Translations under genes and position numbers: made by a program | NCBI RefSeq assembly: GCF_002878395.1 | Contig: NW_025842141.1 | Coordinates: 419,171-483,170, forward strand | Direction of reading: 5' to 3' | Source of the DNA: Capsicum annuum | Lineage: Eukaryota; Streptophyta; Magnoliopsida; Solanales; Solanaceae | DNA length: 64,000 nt | Shown here: positions 1 to 14,021 of the stretch, in pieces | Position numbering within the stretch: position 1 is the stretch's first letter | How the letters are laid out: every line of letters begins with the position of its first letter | The notes under the pieces: generated by a model | Database searches by the model: none | Seen by the model: only the letters and a program-made list of their open reading frames with translations | Told to the model about the DNA's origin: nothing

Positions 1-748
1 GTGGTCCGTTTAATTTTTGGGGCCATTTGGGTGTACAAACGAGCGAAACCGCACTAATGGCATATTTTTGGGCCAAATCGGTGTGCTATAGCCCACAGTT
101 TTGAGTGTGGCCAAATCGATGTACTATAGCCCACAGTTTACGGATGCTGTGAGCTAAAAATTAGTTGGGGAATGCCAGGGAGGTGGGGATCGTCTCAGTT
201 CGTCCATTTAATTTTTTGTGGCCCTTTATGTGGACAAGCGGGCAAAACGACGTGGATGGGACATTTTTGTGCCAAATCGCTGTGCTATAGCCCACGATTT
301 TGTGATGTGCCCAGGGTCCAGGCATGTTGTGGGCTGAAAATTGATCGGGGCATGCCAAGGAGGTTGGGGATCATCCAGTGTGGTTTGTTTAATTTTTTGT
401 GGCTGTTTGGGTGGACAATCGAGAAAAACGGCGCTTACAGGGCATTTTTGGGCCAAATTGGTGTGCTGTAGCCCACATTTTTGGGGTTGGGCCCAGGCTC
501 TGGGTGTACTGTGGGCCAAAAATTTACTGAGACATGCCAGGGATGTAATGGATCATCCTGATATGGTCCTTTTAATTTTTTGTGGCCATTTGGGTGGACA
601 AACGGGCGAAACGGCGGGAGCGGAACATTTTTAGGCCAAATCAGTGTGTTATAGCCTACGGTTTTTGGGGGTGAGCACGGGGTGTCCGGGCGTGCTTTGG
701 GTCAAAAATCAACCTAGCTGTGCCAAGGAGGTTATCGATCATCCCAGT
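1..748. repeat. Higher-order repeat, copy 1 (four monomers)
   Basis: This four-monomer block matches 749-1493 monomer for monomer at an offset of about 748 bp. Shared oddities include an internal doubling of the ccaaatcggtgtgctatagc block (near 75-140 and 815-890), the rare phrase ttggggaatgccag, tatgtggacaagcgg, and gcgcttacagggcattttt (about 431 and 1181). The window starts inside this repeat, so a further copy to the left is possible. Confidence 0.85.
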
Positions 749-1493
749 ATGGTCCGTTTAATTTTTTGGGGCCATTTGGGTGCACAAACGAGCGAAACCC
801 CACTAATGACACATTTTTGGGCCAAATCGGTGTGCTATAGCCCACTGTTTTGGGGGTGGGCCAAATCAGTATACTATAGCCCACAGTTTAGGGATGCTGT
901 GGGCTAAAAATTGGTTGGGGAATGCCAGAGAGGTGGGGATCATCTCAGTGTGGTCCATCTAATTTTTCGTGGCCATTTATGTGGACAAGCGGGCGAAACG
1001 ATGGGGATGGGACATTTTCATGCCAAATCATTGTGCTATAGCCCACAATTTTAGGATATGCCCAGGGTCCAGGCGTGTTATGGGCCAAAAATCGACCGGG
1101 GCATGCCAACGAGGTTGGGGATCATCCCAGTATGGTTCGTTTAATTTTTTGTGGCCATTTAGGTGGACAAACGAGCAAAACGGCGCTTACAGGGCATTTT
1201 TGGGCCAAATTGGTGTGCTGTAGCCCACGTTTTTTGGGGTTGGGCCCGGGCTTCGGCCGTGCTATCAGCCAAAAATCGACTGAGGCGTGCCGGGGATGTA
1301 AGGGATCATCTCGGTATGGTCTTTTTAATTTTTTATGGCCATTTGGGTAGACAAACAGGTGAAACGGTATGAGCGAGGCATTTTTAGGCCAAAACAATAT
1401 GCTATAGCCCATGGTTTTTGGGGGTGGGCATGGGGTGTCTGGGCGTGCTGTGGGTAAAAATCAATCGAGCCACGCCAAGGAGGTTAGGGATCA
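749..1493. repeat. Higher-order repeat, copy 2 (four monomers)
   Basis: Second copy of the block at 1-748. It keeps the same order of four variant monomers, including the lengthened first monomer and the gggatgtaa variant near 1290-1300. Copies have drifted by many point differences, so the duplication is not recent. No third copy follows after about 1493. Confidence 0.85.
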
Positions 1494-4400
1494 TCCCAGT
1501 CTGGTTCGCTTAATTCTTCGTGGCCATTTGGTGGACAAACAGGCAAAACTACGCGAACAGGGCATTTTCAGGCCAAATCAGTATGCTATAGCCCATGATT
1601 TTGGGGGTGGGCCGGGGGTTCGGGCGTACTGTATGTTTAAAATTGAACGGGACAGGTCAGGGTAGTTGGAGATCCTCCCAGTGTGGTCCATTTATTTTTT
1701 GTGGCCATTTGGGTGGACAAATGGGTGAATTGACGTGAATGGGGCATTTTGGGGATAATTCGGTGTGCTATAACCCATGGTTTTCGAAGGTGGGCTGGGG
1801 GTCTGGATGTGATTTGGGCTGATAATCGACCGAGGTGTGGCAGGGAGGTTGGGGATCATCCCAGTATGGTCCGTTTAATTTTTTGTAGGCATTTGGGAGG
1901 ACAAACAGGTGAAACGGTATGAACGGTGCATTCTTGGGATAGATCGGTGTGCTATAGCGTACGATTTGGAGGTGGGCCCAGGGTCTGGGTGTGCTGTGGG
2001 CAAAAAATTTACAGGGGCATTCCAGGGAGGTTGGGGATCATCACAGTGTGGTCCATTTAATTTTTCATGGTAATTTGGGTGGACAAACAGGAGAAATGGC
2101 ACGAACAGGGCATTTTCAGGATAAATTGGTGCACTATAGCTCACGGTTTTGGGGGTGGGCTCGGGGTTCGATCAAAAATCAACCGGGGCGTACCAAGGAT
2201 CTTAGGGATTATCTTAGTATGGTCCGTTTAATTTTTTATGGCTATTTGGGTGGACCAACGGGTGTAATGGTGTGAACGGGGGATTTTCAGACTATTCAGT
2301 GTTCTATAACCCACGGTTTTGGGGGTAGGCCTGGGTTTCGGGCGTGATGTGGGCTGAAAATCGACTGGGGCATACCAAGGAGGTTGGGATTATTCCAATA
2401 AGGTCCATATAATTTTTCATGGCCATTTGGGTAGACAAACGGGCGTATTGGCGCGAACATGGCATTTCAAGCTAAATCGATGTGCTATAGCCCACGGTTT
2501 AAGGGTGGGCCCGAGGTCTAAGCGTTTTGGGGTCTAAAAATTGACCGGGGCATTTCAGAGTGGTTAGGGATCATCCCAGTGTGGTCTGTTTAATTTTTCA
2601 TGGTCATTTGGGTGGACAAACCGGTGAAATAGCGCTAATAGGGCATTTTCGAGCAAAATTAGTGTGCTATAGCCCATGGTTTTGGGGATGGGCTCGAGTT
2701 TTAAGCGTGCTGTGGGCCAGAAATTGATCGGCATATGACAGGGAGGTTGGGGATCATCCCAGTGTGGTCCATTTAATATTTTGTTGCTATTTGGGTAGAC
2801 AAACAGGCAAAATAATGCGAGTGGGGCATTTTTGGGCTAATCGGTTGCTGTAGCCTATGGTTTTGTGGGGTTGGCCTAGGGTCTGGGCATGCCATGGTCC
2901 GAAAATCAACCAGGGTATGACAGAGATGTTGGGGATCATTCCAGTATGATTCGTTTAATTTTTCATGGCCATTTAGATAGACAAATAGGCAAAACGGTAC
3001 GAACGGGGTATTTTCATGCCAAATTGGGTGCTATAACACGATTTTAGGGGTGGGCCCAGGTCTGGGCCTATTTTGGACCGAAATAGTCCGGGGCGTGCCA
3101 GGGAGGTTGGGGATCATCCCATTATGGTCCATTTAATTCTACATGGCCATTTGGGGAGACCAACGGACGAAACAGCCCGAACGAGGCATTTTTGGGCTAA
3201 ATTGGTGTGCTGTAGCCCATGGTTTCAGAGTTGGGCCTGAGGTCCGGGCATGCTGTGGGCCGAAAATCAACCGGGACATAACAGAGAGGTTGGGGATCGT
3301 CCAAGTGTGGTCCGTTTAATTTTTTGTGGCCATTTAGTTTGACAAAGGGAAAACACCGCAAACATGGCATTTTTGAGCCAAAACGGTATGCTATAGCCCA
3401 CGGTTTCAGGGGTGGGTAGAAGGTTCAGGCATGCTGTGGGTCAAAAATCAATCGAGGTATGCCAGGGAGGTTGGTGATCATCATAGTATGGTCCATTTAA
3501 TTTTTCATGTCCATTTGGGTGGACAAACTGGAGAAACGACGCCAACGGGGTATTTTTGAGCCAAATCGGTGTGCTATAGCCCATGGAATTAGGGGTGGGC
3601 TCGATGTTTGGGCATGTTGTGGGCCAAAAATTGATCGAGGCTTTCTAGGGGGTTGGGGATCGTCCTAGTATGGTCCATATAATTTTTTGTGCCCATTTGG
3701 GTGGACAAATGGGCGAAACAACACGAACGGGGCATTTTCAGGCAAAATTGGTGTGCTATAGCCCACGGTTTTGAGGGTCAGCCTGGGGTTCGGGCATGCT
3801 GTGGGCCAAAATTTGATCGGGGCGTGCCAGGGAGGTTAGGGATCATCTCAGTGTGGTTCGTTTAATTTTTCATGGCCATTTGGGTGGAAAAACTAGCAAA
3901 ACGACCTGAATAGGGCAATTTTAGACAAAATCGGTGTGCTATAGCCTACAGTTTTAGGGGTGGGCCCGGGGTTCGGGCATTCTGTGGGGCAAAAATCAAC
4001 CAAAGCATTCCAAGGAAGTTGGGGATCGTCCCAGTGTGGTCCATTTGATTTTTCGTGGCCATTTGGGTGGATAAATAGGCGAAACAGTGCAAACAGGACA
4101 TATTTGGGCCAAATCGGTGTGCTAAGCCCATGGTTTATGGGGTGGGCCTAGGGTCCGGGCGTGCTGTAGAACAAAAATTGATTGAGGTATGCCAGTGATG
4201 TTTGGAATCATCCCAGTGGGATATGTTTAATATTTTGTGGCCATTTGGATGGACAAACGGGCAAAACAGCCCAAACGGGGTATTTTTGGGTCAAATCGTT
4301 GTGCTATAGCCCACGGTTTTGGGGGTGAGCTTGGGGTTTGGGCATGCTGTAGGTTGAAAATTGACTACGGCATGCCAGGGAGGTTGGGGAACGCCCCAGT

Positions 4401-7400
4401 TTGGTCCATTTATATTTTCATGGCCATTTGGGTTGACAAACGGGTGAAACAGCATGAATGGGGTATTTTCGAGCTAAATCATTGTGCTATAACCCATAAT
4501 TTTGGAGGTGGGCGCAAGGTTCGAGTGTACTATGGGCCAAAAATTGATTGGCGCTTATCAGGGAGGTTGGGGATTGTCCCAGTATTGTTTGTTTAGTTTT
4601 TTTATGGCTATTTGGGTGAATAAACGGGAGAGATGGTATGAACAGGGCATTTTCGGGCCAAATCGGTATGCTATAGCCCATGGTTTTGGGGTGGGCCTGG
4701 GGTCCAAGAGTGGTGTGGGCCGAAAATCAACCAGGACGTGATAGGGAGGTTGGGGATCATCCCAATATGGTCTGTTTAATTTTTCGTGGCTATTTGGGTG
4801 GACAAACGGGCAAAACGACGTGAACAGGGCATTTTCAAGCAAAATCGGTGTGCTATAGCCCATAGTTTTAGGGGTGGGCCCGGGTCCACGCATGCTATGG
4901 GCCAAAAATTGATCGACACATGCCACAAAGGTTGGGGATCATCCCAATGTGATCTGTTTAATTTTTTGTGGCTATTTGGGTGGACAAACAGGCAAAAAAG
5001 CGTGAACAGGGCATTTTGGGCCAAATCGGTGTGCTATAGCTGATGGTTTCAGGGTTGGGCCTGGGGACTGGGGGTGTTGCAGGTAAAAATTTGTCAGGGC
5101 ATTCTAGGAAGGTTGGGGATCATCCCAGTGTAGTCCATTTAATTTTTCATGGCTATTTGGGTGGACAAACGGGCGAAACAGCGCGAATGGGGCAATTTCA
5201 AGCCAAATCAGTGTTCTATAGCCCACGGTTCCTAGGGTGGGAAAAGAGTCCAGGAGTGATGTGGTCCAAAAATTGATTGGGGCGTGCCAGGAAGGTTGGG
5301 GATCGTCTCAGTGTGGTTCGTTTAATATTTTGTGTCCATTTAGGTGGACAAATGGGCGAAACGGTGTAAACGTGGCATTTTTCCGCCAAATTATTGTGTG
5401 GTAGCCTATGGTTTTGGGGGTGGGCCAGGGGTTCGGTGTGGTTGTGGGCTGAAAATCGATCAGGGTATACTAGGGAGTTTGGGGATCATCCCAGTGTGGT
5501 CCGTTTAATTTTTTGTGGCCATTTAATTGGACAAATAGGCAAAATAGCCCGAACAGGGCATTTTTGGGCCAAATTGGTGGGCTATAGCCCATGGTTTTGG
5601 GGGTGGCCCTGAGGTTCGGGTGTGCTGTGGGCCAAAAATTGATCGGGGCATACCAGGGAGATTGGGGATCATCCCGATATGGTCGGTTTAATTTTTCGTG
5701 GACGTTTGTGTGGACAAATGAGGAAAACGGCACGAACGAGGCATTTTTGGGCCAAATCGGTGTGCAATAGCCCACGGTTTTGCCGGTGGCCTCGAGGTTC
5801 GGGCGTGTTGTGTGCCAAAAATAAAATGAGGTGTGTCAGAGAGCTTAGGGATCATCCCAGTATGGTCCATTTAATTTTTCATGGCTATTTGCACTGACAA
5901 AAAGGCGAAACGGTGCAAATGAGGAGTTTTTGGGCCAAATTGATGTGCTATAGGCCACGATTTCGGAGGTGGCCCAAGGTCTGAGTGTGCTATGGGCTAA
6001 AAATTGATTGGGGCATGCTATGTAGGTTGGGGATCATACCAGTGTAGTTCTTTTAGTTTTTTTGGCCATTTGGATGAACAAGGGTGCGAACGGGGTATTT
6101 TTAGCCCAAATCGGTGTGCTATAGCCTACGGTTTTGGGGTGGTCCCGGGGTCCAAGCGTGCTGTGGGATGAAAAATGACCAGGACATGACAGGGACATTG
6201 GGGATCATCCAGTATGGTCCGTTTAATTTTTCATAACTATTTGGGTAGACAAATAGGCGAAACAGCACGAATGGGGTATTTTCGAGCTAAATCGGTGTGC
6301 TATAGGACTCAGTTTTGGGTGTGGGCTCGGGATTCGGATATGTGGCGGGCTGAAAATCAACCGGTCCATTTTAGGAAGGTTGATGATCATCCCAGTATGG
6401 CTCGTTTAATTTTTTGTGGCTATTTGGATGGACAAACGGATAAAATAATGGGAACGGGCCGTTTTCGAGCCAAATTGATGTGCATAGCCCATGGTTTTGG
6501 GGTGGGCCTGGGGTCAGGCATGGTGTGGGCCAAAAATTGATCAGGGCATGCCAGGAAAGTAGGGATCCTCCCAGTGTGGTCTGTTTAATTTTTCAGAGCC
6601 ATTTGTTTGGACAAACGGGAGAAACGATGCGAATGGGGCAATTTTGGGAAAAATTGGTGCTCTATAGCCCATGTTTTGGGGGTAGGCCTAGGGTTTTGGG
6701 AGTGCTGTGGGTTGAAAATTAACCAGGGCATGCCAAGGATGCTGGGGATTATCCTAGTGTGGTCAGTTTAATTTTTTGTTACTATTTATGTGAACAAACG
6801 GGCAAAACGGTGCATTTTAGGGCTAAGTCGATGTGGTATAGCCTACGGTTTTGGGGGTAGGCCCGGTGTTCGGGTGTGCTATGGGAAAAAAATTAACTGG
6901 GGCATCTCAGAGAATTGGGGATCGTCCCAGCATAGTCCGTTTAAATTTTCGTGGCCATTTGGCTGGACAAACGAGCAAAATGGCACGAACGGGGCATTTT
7001 CGGGTCAAATCGGTCTGCTACAGCCCACGATTTTGGGGGTGGTCCTGGTACTGGGTGTGCTGTGGGTAGAAAATTGACCGGGGTATGCAGGAAGGTTGGG
7101 GATCATCCTAGTGTTGTCCGTTCAATTTTTCATGGCTATTTGGGTGGACAGAATGATGAAACAGCGTGAACGGGGCATTTTCGAGCCAAATCGATGTGCT
7201 GTAGCCTACAGTTTTGGGGGTGGATCAAAGGTTCGGGCGTGCTGTGGAACAAAAACTGAACGGGCCATGCCAGGGAGGTTGGAGATCATCCCAATGTGGT
7301 TCATTTAATTTTTCACGCCTATTTGGGTGAATAAATGGGCAATACAACGTGTACGGGGTGTTTTCGGGATAAATAAGTGTGCTATAGCCCACGATTTTGG

Positions 7401-10400
7401 GGAGGGCCATGTTTTGGGCGTGCTTTGGGCCAAAAATTGACCGAGGCATGCCAGGGAGGTTGGGAATCATCCCATGGTGGTTTGTTTAATTTTTTGTAGC
7501 TATTTGGGAAGACAAATGGGCGAAACGGCACAAACGGGGCATTTTTGGATCAAATCAGTGTGCTATAGCCCATGGTTTAGGGGATGGGCCCGGGGTCCGA
7601 GCATGTTGTGGGCCAAAAATCGATCAGGGCATGCCTGTGAGGTTGTTGATAATCCTAGTCTGGTCCGTTTAATTTTTATGGCTATTTGGGTCGACAAACA
7701 GGTAAAACCGCATGAACGTGGCATTTTCGAGCCAAATTAGTGTGCTATGGCCCATGGTTTTGAGGTTGGGCCCAAGTTCGGGCGTTTAGTAGACCAAAAA
7801 TTGATCGGGGCATGCCAGGGAAGTTGGGGATCATTCCAGTGTGGTCCATTTATTTTTTTGTGGCCATTTAGGTGGAGAAATGGGTAAAATAGCGCAAACG
7901 GGGAATTTTTGGGATAAATCGGTGTGCCAAAGCCCATGGTTTTGGGGGTGGGCTCGAGGTTTGGGCGTGCTATGTGCCAAATAGGGTATGCCAGGAAGGT
8001 TAGGGATCATCCCAGTTTGATCCATTTAATTTTTTGTGGCCATTTGGCTAGACTAACGGGTGAAACGTCATGCTAGGGTCATTTTTGGGCCAAATCGGTG
8101 TGCTATAGCCCATGATTACGGGGGTGGACTTGGGTTCCAGGATTATTATGCCCTGAAAATCGATCGAGCCATGCATGGGAGGTTGGGGATCAACCTAGTG
8201 TGGTCCATTTAATTTTTTGTGGCCATTTGGGCGGACAAACGGGTGAAACAGCGCAAACGAGGCATTTTCGAGCCAAAGCAGTGTATTGTAGCCCACAGTT
8301 TTGGGGTGGGCCTGGGTCTGGGTGTGTTTTGGGCCAAAAATCTACAGGGGCATGCTAGGGTGGTTGGGGATCATCCCAGTATAATCTGTTTAATTTTTTG
8401 TGGCTATTTGCATGGACAAATGGGCAAAACAACATGAATGGGGTATTTTTGAGCAAAATTGATGTGCTATGGCCCACAATTTTAGGGGTGGGCCCGAGGT
8501 TCAGGCATGGGTTGGGCCAAAAATCAACTGGGGGGTACCAGGGAAGTTAGGTATCATTTCAATGTGGTTCGTTTAATTTTTCATGGCCATTTGGGTGGAC
8601 AAACGGGCAAAACATCACGTAAGGGATGTTTTTGGGCCAAATAGGTGTGCTATGGCCCATGATTTTAGGGTGGACTCAGGGTCCGGGAGTGCTGTGAGAC
8701 AAAAATTGATAGGGGCATGCCAGGGAGGTTAAGGATCATCCTAGTATGGTCCGTTTAATTTCTTGTAGCCATTTGGGTGGCCAAACAGGCCAAACGGCAT
8801 GAATGGGGCATTCTTGTGACAAATCGGTGTTCTATGGCCCACGGTTTTGAGGGTCGGCACGAGGTTTGGGCATGCTGTGGGCCAAAAATTGATCAGGACA
8901 TGTCAGAGAGGTTGGGGATCGTCCAGTGTGGTTCGTTTAATTTTTTGTGGCCATTTGGGTGGACAAATGGGCGAAATGGTGCGAATGGGAAATTTTTGGG
9001 CCAAATAGGTATGACATAGCCCACAATTTCAGGGGAAGGCCCAAGGTCCGAGTGTGCTGTGGGCCAAAAATCAACCGAGGTATACCAGGGAGGTTGGGGA
9101 TCATCTCGGTGTGGTTCGTTTAATTTTTCGTGGCCATTTGGGTGGACAAACGGGCGAAACGGTGTGCTAGGAGTGTTTTCGAGCCAAATCAGTGTGCTAT
9201 AGCCCACAGTTTCGGGGGTGGGCCCGATTCTGGGCATACTGTACTCTGAAAATTAATCAGGCCGTGCATGGGAGGTTGGGGATCACCCCAGTATGATTCA
9301 TTTAATTTTTTGTGGCCATTTAGGCGGACAAACTGGAAAAATGGTGCAAATCAGGTATTTTTGGGCCAAATCAATTTGCTTTAGCCCATAGTTTTGGGGT
9401 AGGTACGGGGTTCGGGCGTGCTGTGTTTCAAAAATCTATAGAGCATGCCAGGGTGGTTGGGGATCATCCTATTATGGTCCGGTTAATTTTTCGTGGCCAT
9501 TTGGATGGACACACGGGTGAAACAACACGATCTGGGCTTTTTTGGGTTAAATTGGTGTGCTATATCCCATGGTTTTGGGGGTGGGCCCGAGGTTCGGGCA
9601 TGTTGTAGGCCAAAAATTGATTGGCGCATGACAGGAAGGTTGGGGATTATCCCAGTGTGGTCTGTTTAACTTTTCATGGCTATTTAGGTTGACAAATGGG
9701 CAAAACAGCATGAATGGAGAATTTTTAGGCTAAATCAGTGTGCTATAGCCCACGGTTTTTGGGGTGGGCCCGGGGTCCGAGCGTGTAGTGGACCAAAAAT
9801 TAATCGGGGCGTGTCATGGAGGTAAGGGATTATTCCAGTGTGATCCATTTAAATTTTCGTGGCCATTTGGGTTGACAAACAGGCAAAACGGCGTGAACGA
9901 TGTGTTTTCAGGCTAAATCGATGTGCTAAAGCCCACAATTTTAGGTGTGGGCCCAGGGTGCGATCGTGCTAAGGGATAATAATCAAAAGAGGTGTGAAAG
10001 GAAGGTTGGAGATCATCCTAGTATGCTTCATTTTATTTTTCATATCTATTTGGGTGAACAAACGGGCGAAACGGCAGCGAACGAGGCATTTTCGAGCCAA
10101 AATGGTGTGATATAGCCCACAGTTTTAGGGGTGGGCCCGGAGTCTGGTCGTTTTGTGGGCTGAAAATTGATCGAGGGATTGGGGATCATCCCAGTGTGGT
10201 TCATTTAATTTTTCTTGGCCATTTGGCTGGACAAACGGGCGAAACAGCGTGAATTGGGCATTTTCGGGCTAAATCGGTGTGCTATAGCCCACGGTTTTTG
10301 TGGTGGGCTTGGGGTCTGGGCGTGCTGTTAGCCAAAAATTCACCGGGGCATGCTAGGGAGGTTGGGATTCATCCCAGTATGGTCCGTTTAATTTTTTATG

Positions 10401-13400
10401 GCCATTTGGGTGGACAAACGGGCGAAACGGCGCGAACGGGCCTTTTTCGGGCCAAATCAATATGCTATGGCCCATAATTTTGTGGGTGGGTCTGGGGTCC
10501 GAGAGTGTTGTCTGCCAAAAATCAACCGGAGTGTGCCAGGAAGGTTGGGGATCATCCCAGTGTGGTCCTTTTAATTTTTCGTATCCATTTGGGTGGACAA
10601 ATGGGCAAACTGATACGTATAGGGCATTTTCGAGCCAAATCGATGTGTTATAGCCCACAGTTTTGAGGGTGGGCCTGGGGTTTGGACATGCTGTCGGCCA
10701 AAAATTGATCGAGGGTGCCACAGAAGGTTGTGATCATCCTAGTGTGGTCCGTTTAATTTTTCATGGTCATTTGGGTGGACAAACGGACAAAACGAAATGA
10801 ACGGGGCATTTATGGGCCAAATCGGTGTGATATAGTCCACGGTTTTGGGGGTGGTCCCAAGGTCCAGATTTACTGTTGGCCAAGAATCGATTGGGGTATG
10901 CCAGGGAGGTTGGAGATCGTCCCAGTGTGGTCCGTTTAATTTTTCATGGCCATTTGAGTGGAAAAACGGGCGAAATAGCGCGAACGTGGCATCTTCGGGC
11001 CAAATCGATGTGCTATAGCTCAGGGTTTTGGGGGTGGGTCCAAGGTCTGAGTGTGCTGTAGGTTAAAAATTATTTGAGGAATGCTAGGGAAGTTGAAAAT
11101 CATCCCCGTGTGGTCCGTTTAATTTTTCGTGGCCATTTCGGAGGGCGAACGGGCGAAATAGCTCGAATAAGGAAATTTCAGGATAAATCGGTGTAGTATA
11201 GGCCATGATTTCGAAGGAAGGCTCGAGGTCCAAGCGTGTTGTGGGTCAGAAATTGACCAAGGTGTGCCAGGGAGGTTGGGCATCTCCCAAGTGTAGTCCA
11301 TTTACTTTTTCATCATCATTCAGGCCAAATCAGTGTGCTATAGCCCACAGTTTTGGGGGTGGGCCTGGGTCCAGGCGTGCTGTGGGCTGAAAATAAACCT
11401 AGGCATTCCAGAGAGGTTGGGGATCATATCAGTGTGGTCTGTTTAATTTTTGATGGCCATTTGGGTGGACAAACAGGCGATATATCGTGAACAAGGCATT
11501 TTCAGGACAAAACGGTGTGCTATAGAACATGGTTTCAGGGGTGGACCTGGGATCCGGGTGTGCTATGGGCCAAACATCGACTGGGGCATGTGAGGAAGGT
11601 TGGGAATCCTTCCAGAATGATTTGTTTAATTTTTGTGGCTATTTGGGTGGATAAACGGGCGAAACGGAATGAATGGGGCATTTTTTGGGCCAAATCCGTG
11701 TGTTATAGGCCACGATTTTGGAAGTGGGCCTAAGGTCCGGGCTTTCTATGGGCCAAAATTTGATCGGGGCATGCCAGGGAGGTTGGGGATCATCCTAGTA
11801 TGGTCCGCTTAATTTTTTGTGGCTATTTGGGTGGACAAATGGGAGAAACTGCGAGAATGGGGTATTTTTGGGCCAAATTGGTGTGCTATAGCCCACGGTT
11901 TTAGGGGTAGGCCTGGGGGCCGGGTGTGCTGTGGGCTAAAAATTGATTGGTGCATGCCAGGGAGGTTGGGGATCATCGCAGTATGGTCCTTTTAATTTTT
12001 TATGGCCATTTGGGTGGACAAACGGGCGAAACAGCGCGTATGGGGCATTTTCAAACCAAATTGATGTGCTATAGCCCATGATTTTGGGGGTGTGCCGGGG
12101 GTCCGGGCATGCTGTAGGCTAAAAATTGACCGGGGCGAGCCAAAGACGTTGGGGATCATCCCAGTATGCTCCGTTTAGTTTTTAGTGGTTATTTGGGTAG
12201 ACAAATGGGTGAAACGATGTGAACAGGGCATTTTAGGGCTAAATCAGTATGGTATAACCCACAGTTTCGTGGGTGGGTTTGGGGTTCGAGCGTGCTGTGG
12301 ACCAAAAATCAACCTGGGTATTCTAGGTAGTTTGGGGATCATCCCATGTGGTCCGTTTAATTTTTTGTGGACATTTGGGAGGACAAACGGGCAAAACAAC
12401 GCGAACGGGGCATTTTTCGGTGAAATTGGTGTGCTATAGCACACAATTTTGGGGATAGGCTTGGGGTTCGGGCGTGCTGTGGGAGAAAAATCAATCGGGT
12501 CATGCCAGTGAGGTTCGGGATCACTTCAGTATGTTCATTTAATTTTTTGTAGCCATTTGGGTGCATAAACGGAAGTAACAGTGCAAACAGGGCATTTTCA
12601 GGCCAAATCGATGTGCTATAGCTCGGGCATGCTGTTGGCCAAAAATTGACCAATTCATGCCATGGAGGATTTAGATCATCCCAGTATGGTCCGTTTAATT
12701 TTTTGTGGCTATTTGGGAGGACCAACGGGCGAAACAATGCAAATGGGGTCTTTTCAGGCCAAATTGGTGTGATATAGCCCACGATTTTGGGGGTGGTCCC
12801 AGGGTTCGGGCATGCTGTAAGCCAAAAATAGATTGAGGCATGCCAGGGAGGTTGGGGATCATCCTAGTGTGGTCCGTTTAATTTTTTGTGGTCATTTGGA
12901 TGGACAAATAGGCGAAAGTGTGAATGGGGCATTTTTGGGTCAAATTGGAGTGCTATAGCCCATGGTATTAAGGGTGGTGAGTTGAAAATTGACCGAACAT
13001 GCCAGAGAGGTTAAGAATTGTCCTAGTATGGTCCGTTTAATTTTTCATGGCTATTTGGTCAGAGAAACGGGCAAAACAGCGCAAAAGGGGCATTTTTGTG
13101 CCAAATAGTTGTGCTATAGCCTATGGTTTTATGGGTGGGCCCAGGGTCCGGGCGTGCTGTGGACCAAAAATTGTCCTGGGCGTGGCAGGGGGGTTAGGGA
13201 TAATCCCTGTATGGTCCGTTAAATTTTTTATGGCCATTTGGGTTGACAAACGGGTGAAACTGCGCGAATGGGGAATTTTTGGGCTAAATCGGTGTGCTAT
13301 AGCCCGCAGTTTTGGGGTGGGCCTGGGGTTCGGGCCTGGTGTGTGATGAAAATCAATAGGGGTGTGCTAGGGAGTTTTGATATCATCCCATTATGGTCTG

Positions 13401-14021
13401 TTTAATATTTCGTGTCCATTTAGGTGAACAAACGGGCGAAATAGCCCTAATGGGGCATTTTTGGGCCAAATCGGTGTGATACAGCCCACAGTTTTAGGGG
13501 TGGTCCCGGGGTTCGACTTGCTATGGGTTTAAAATTGAATGGAGGGTTGGGGATCGTCCTAGTGGTCCGTTTAATTTTTCATAGCCATTTGGGTGGACAA
13601 ACGGGCAAAACAGCACGAACAAGGCATTTTAGGGCCAAATCGGTGAGCTATAGCCTACAGTTTTGGGGATTGGCTTGGGGTCTGAGCGTGCTGTGGGAAA
13701 AAATGTCTGGGATGATCCAGGTAGGTTGGGGATTGTCCCAGTATGGTTCGTTTAATTTTTTAGGGCCATTTAGGTGGACAAACGGGTGAAACGACGCGAA
13801 TGGGACATTTTTGGGCTAATCAGTGTGCTATAACCCACGGTTTTAGGGGTGGGCCTGGGGTCCGAGCTTGATGTGGGCCGAAAATCGACTAGGGCATGCT
13901 AAGGAGGTTGGGATCATCCCAGTAAGGTCCATTTAATTTTTCGTGGCCATTTGGATGGACAAACGGGCGAAACGACGCGAATGGGGCATTTTTGGCCCAA
14001 ATCGATGTGATATAGCCCACG

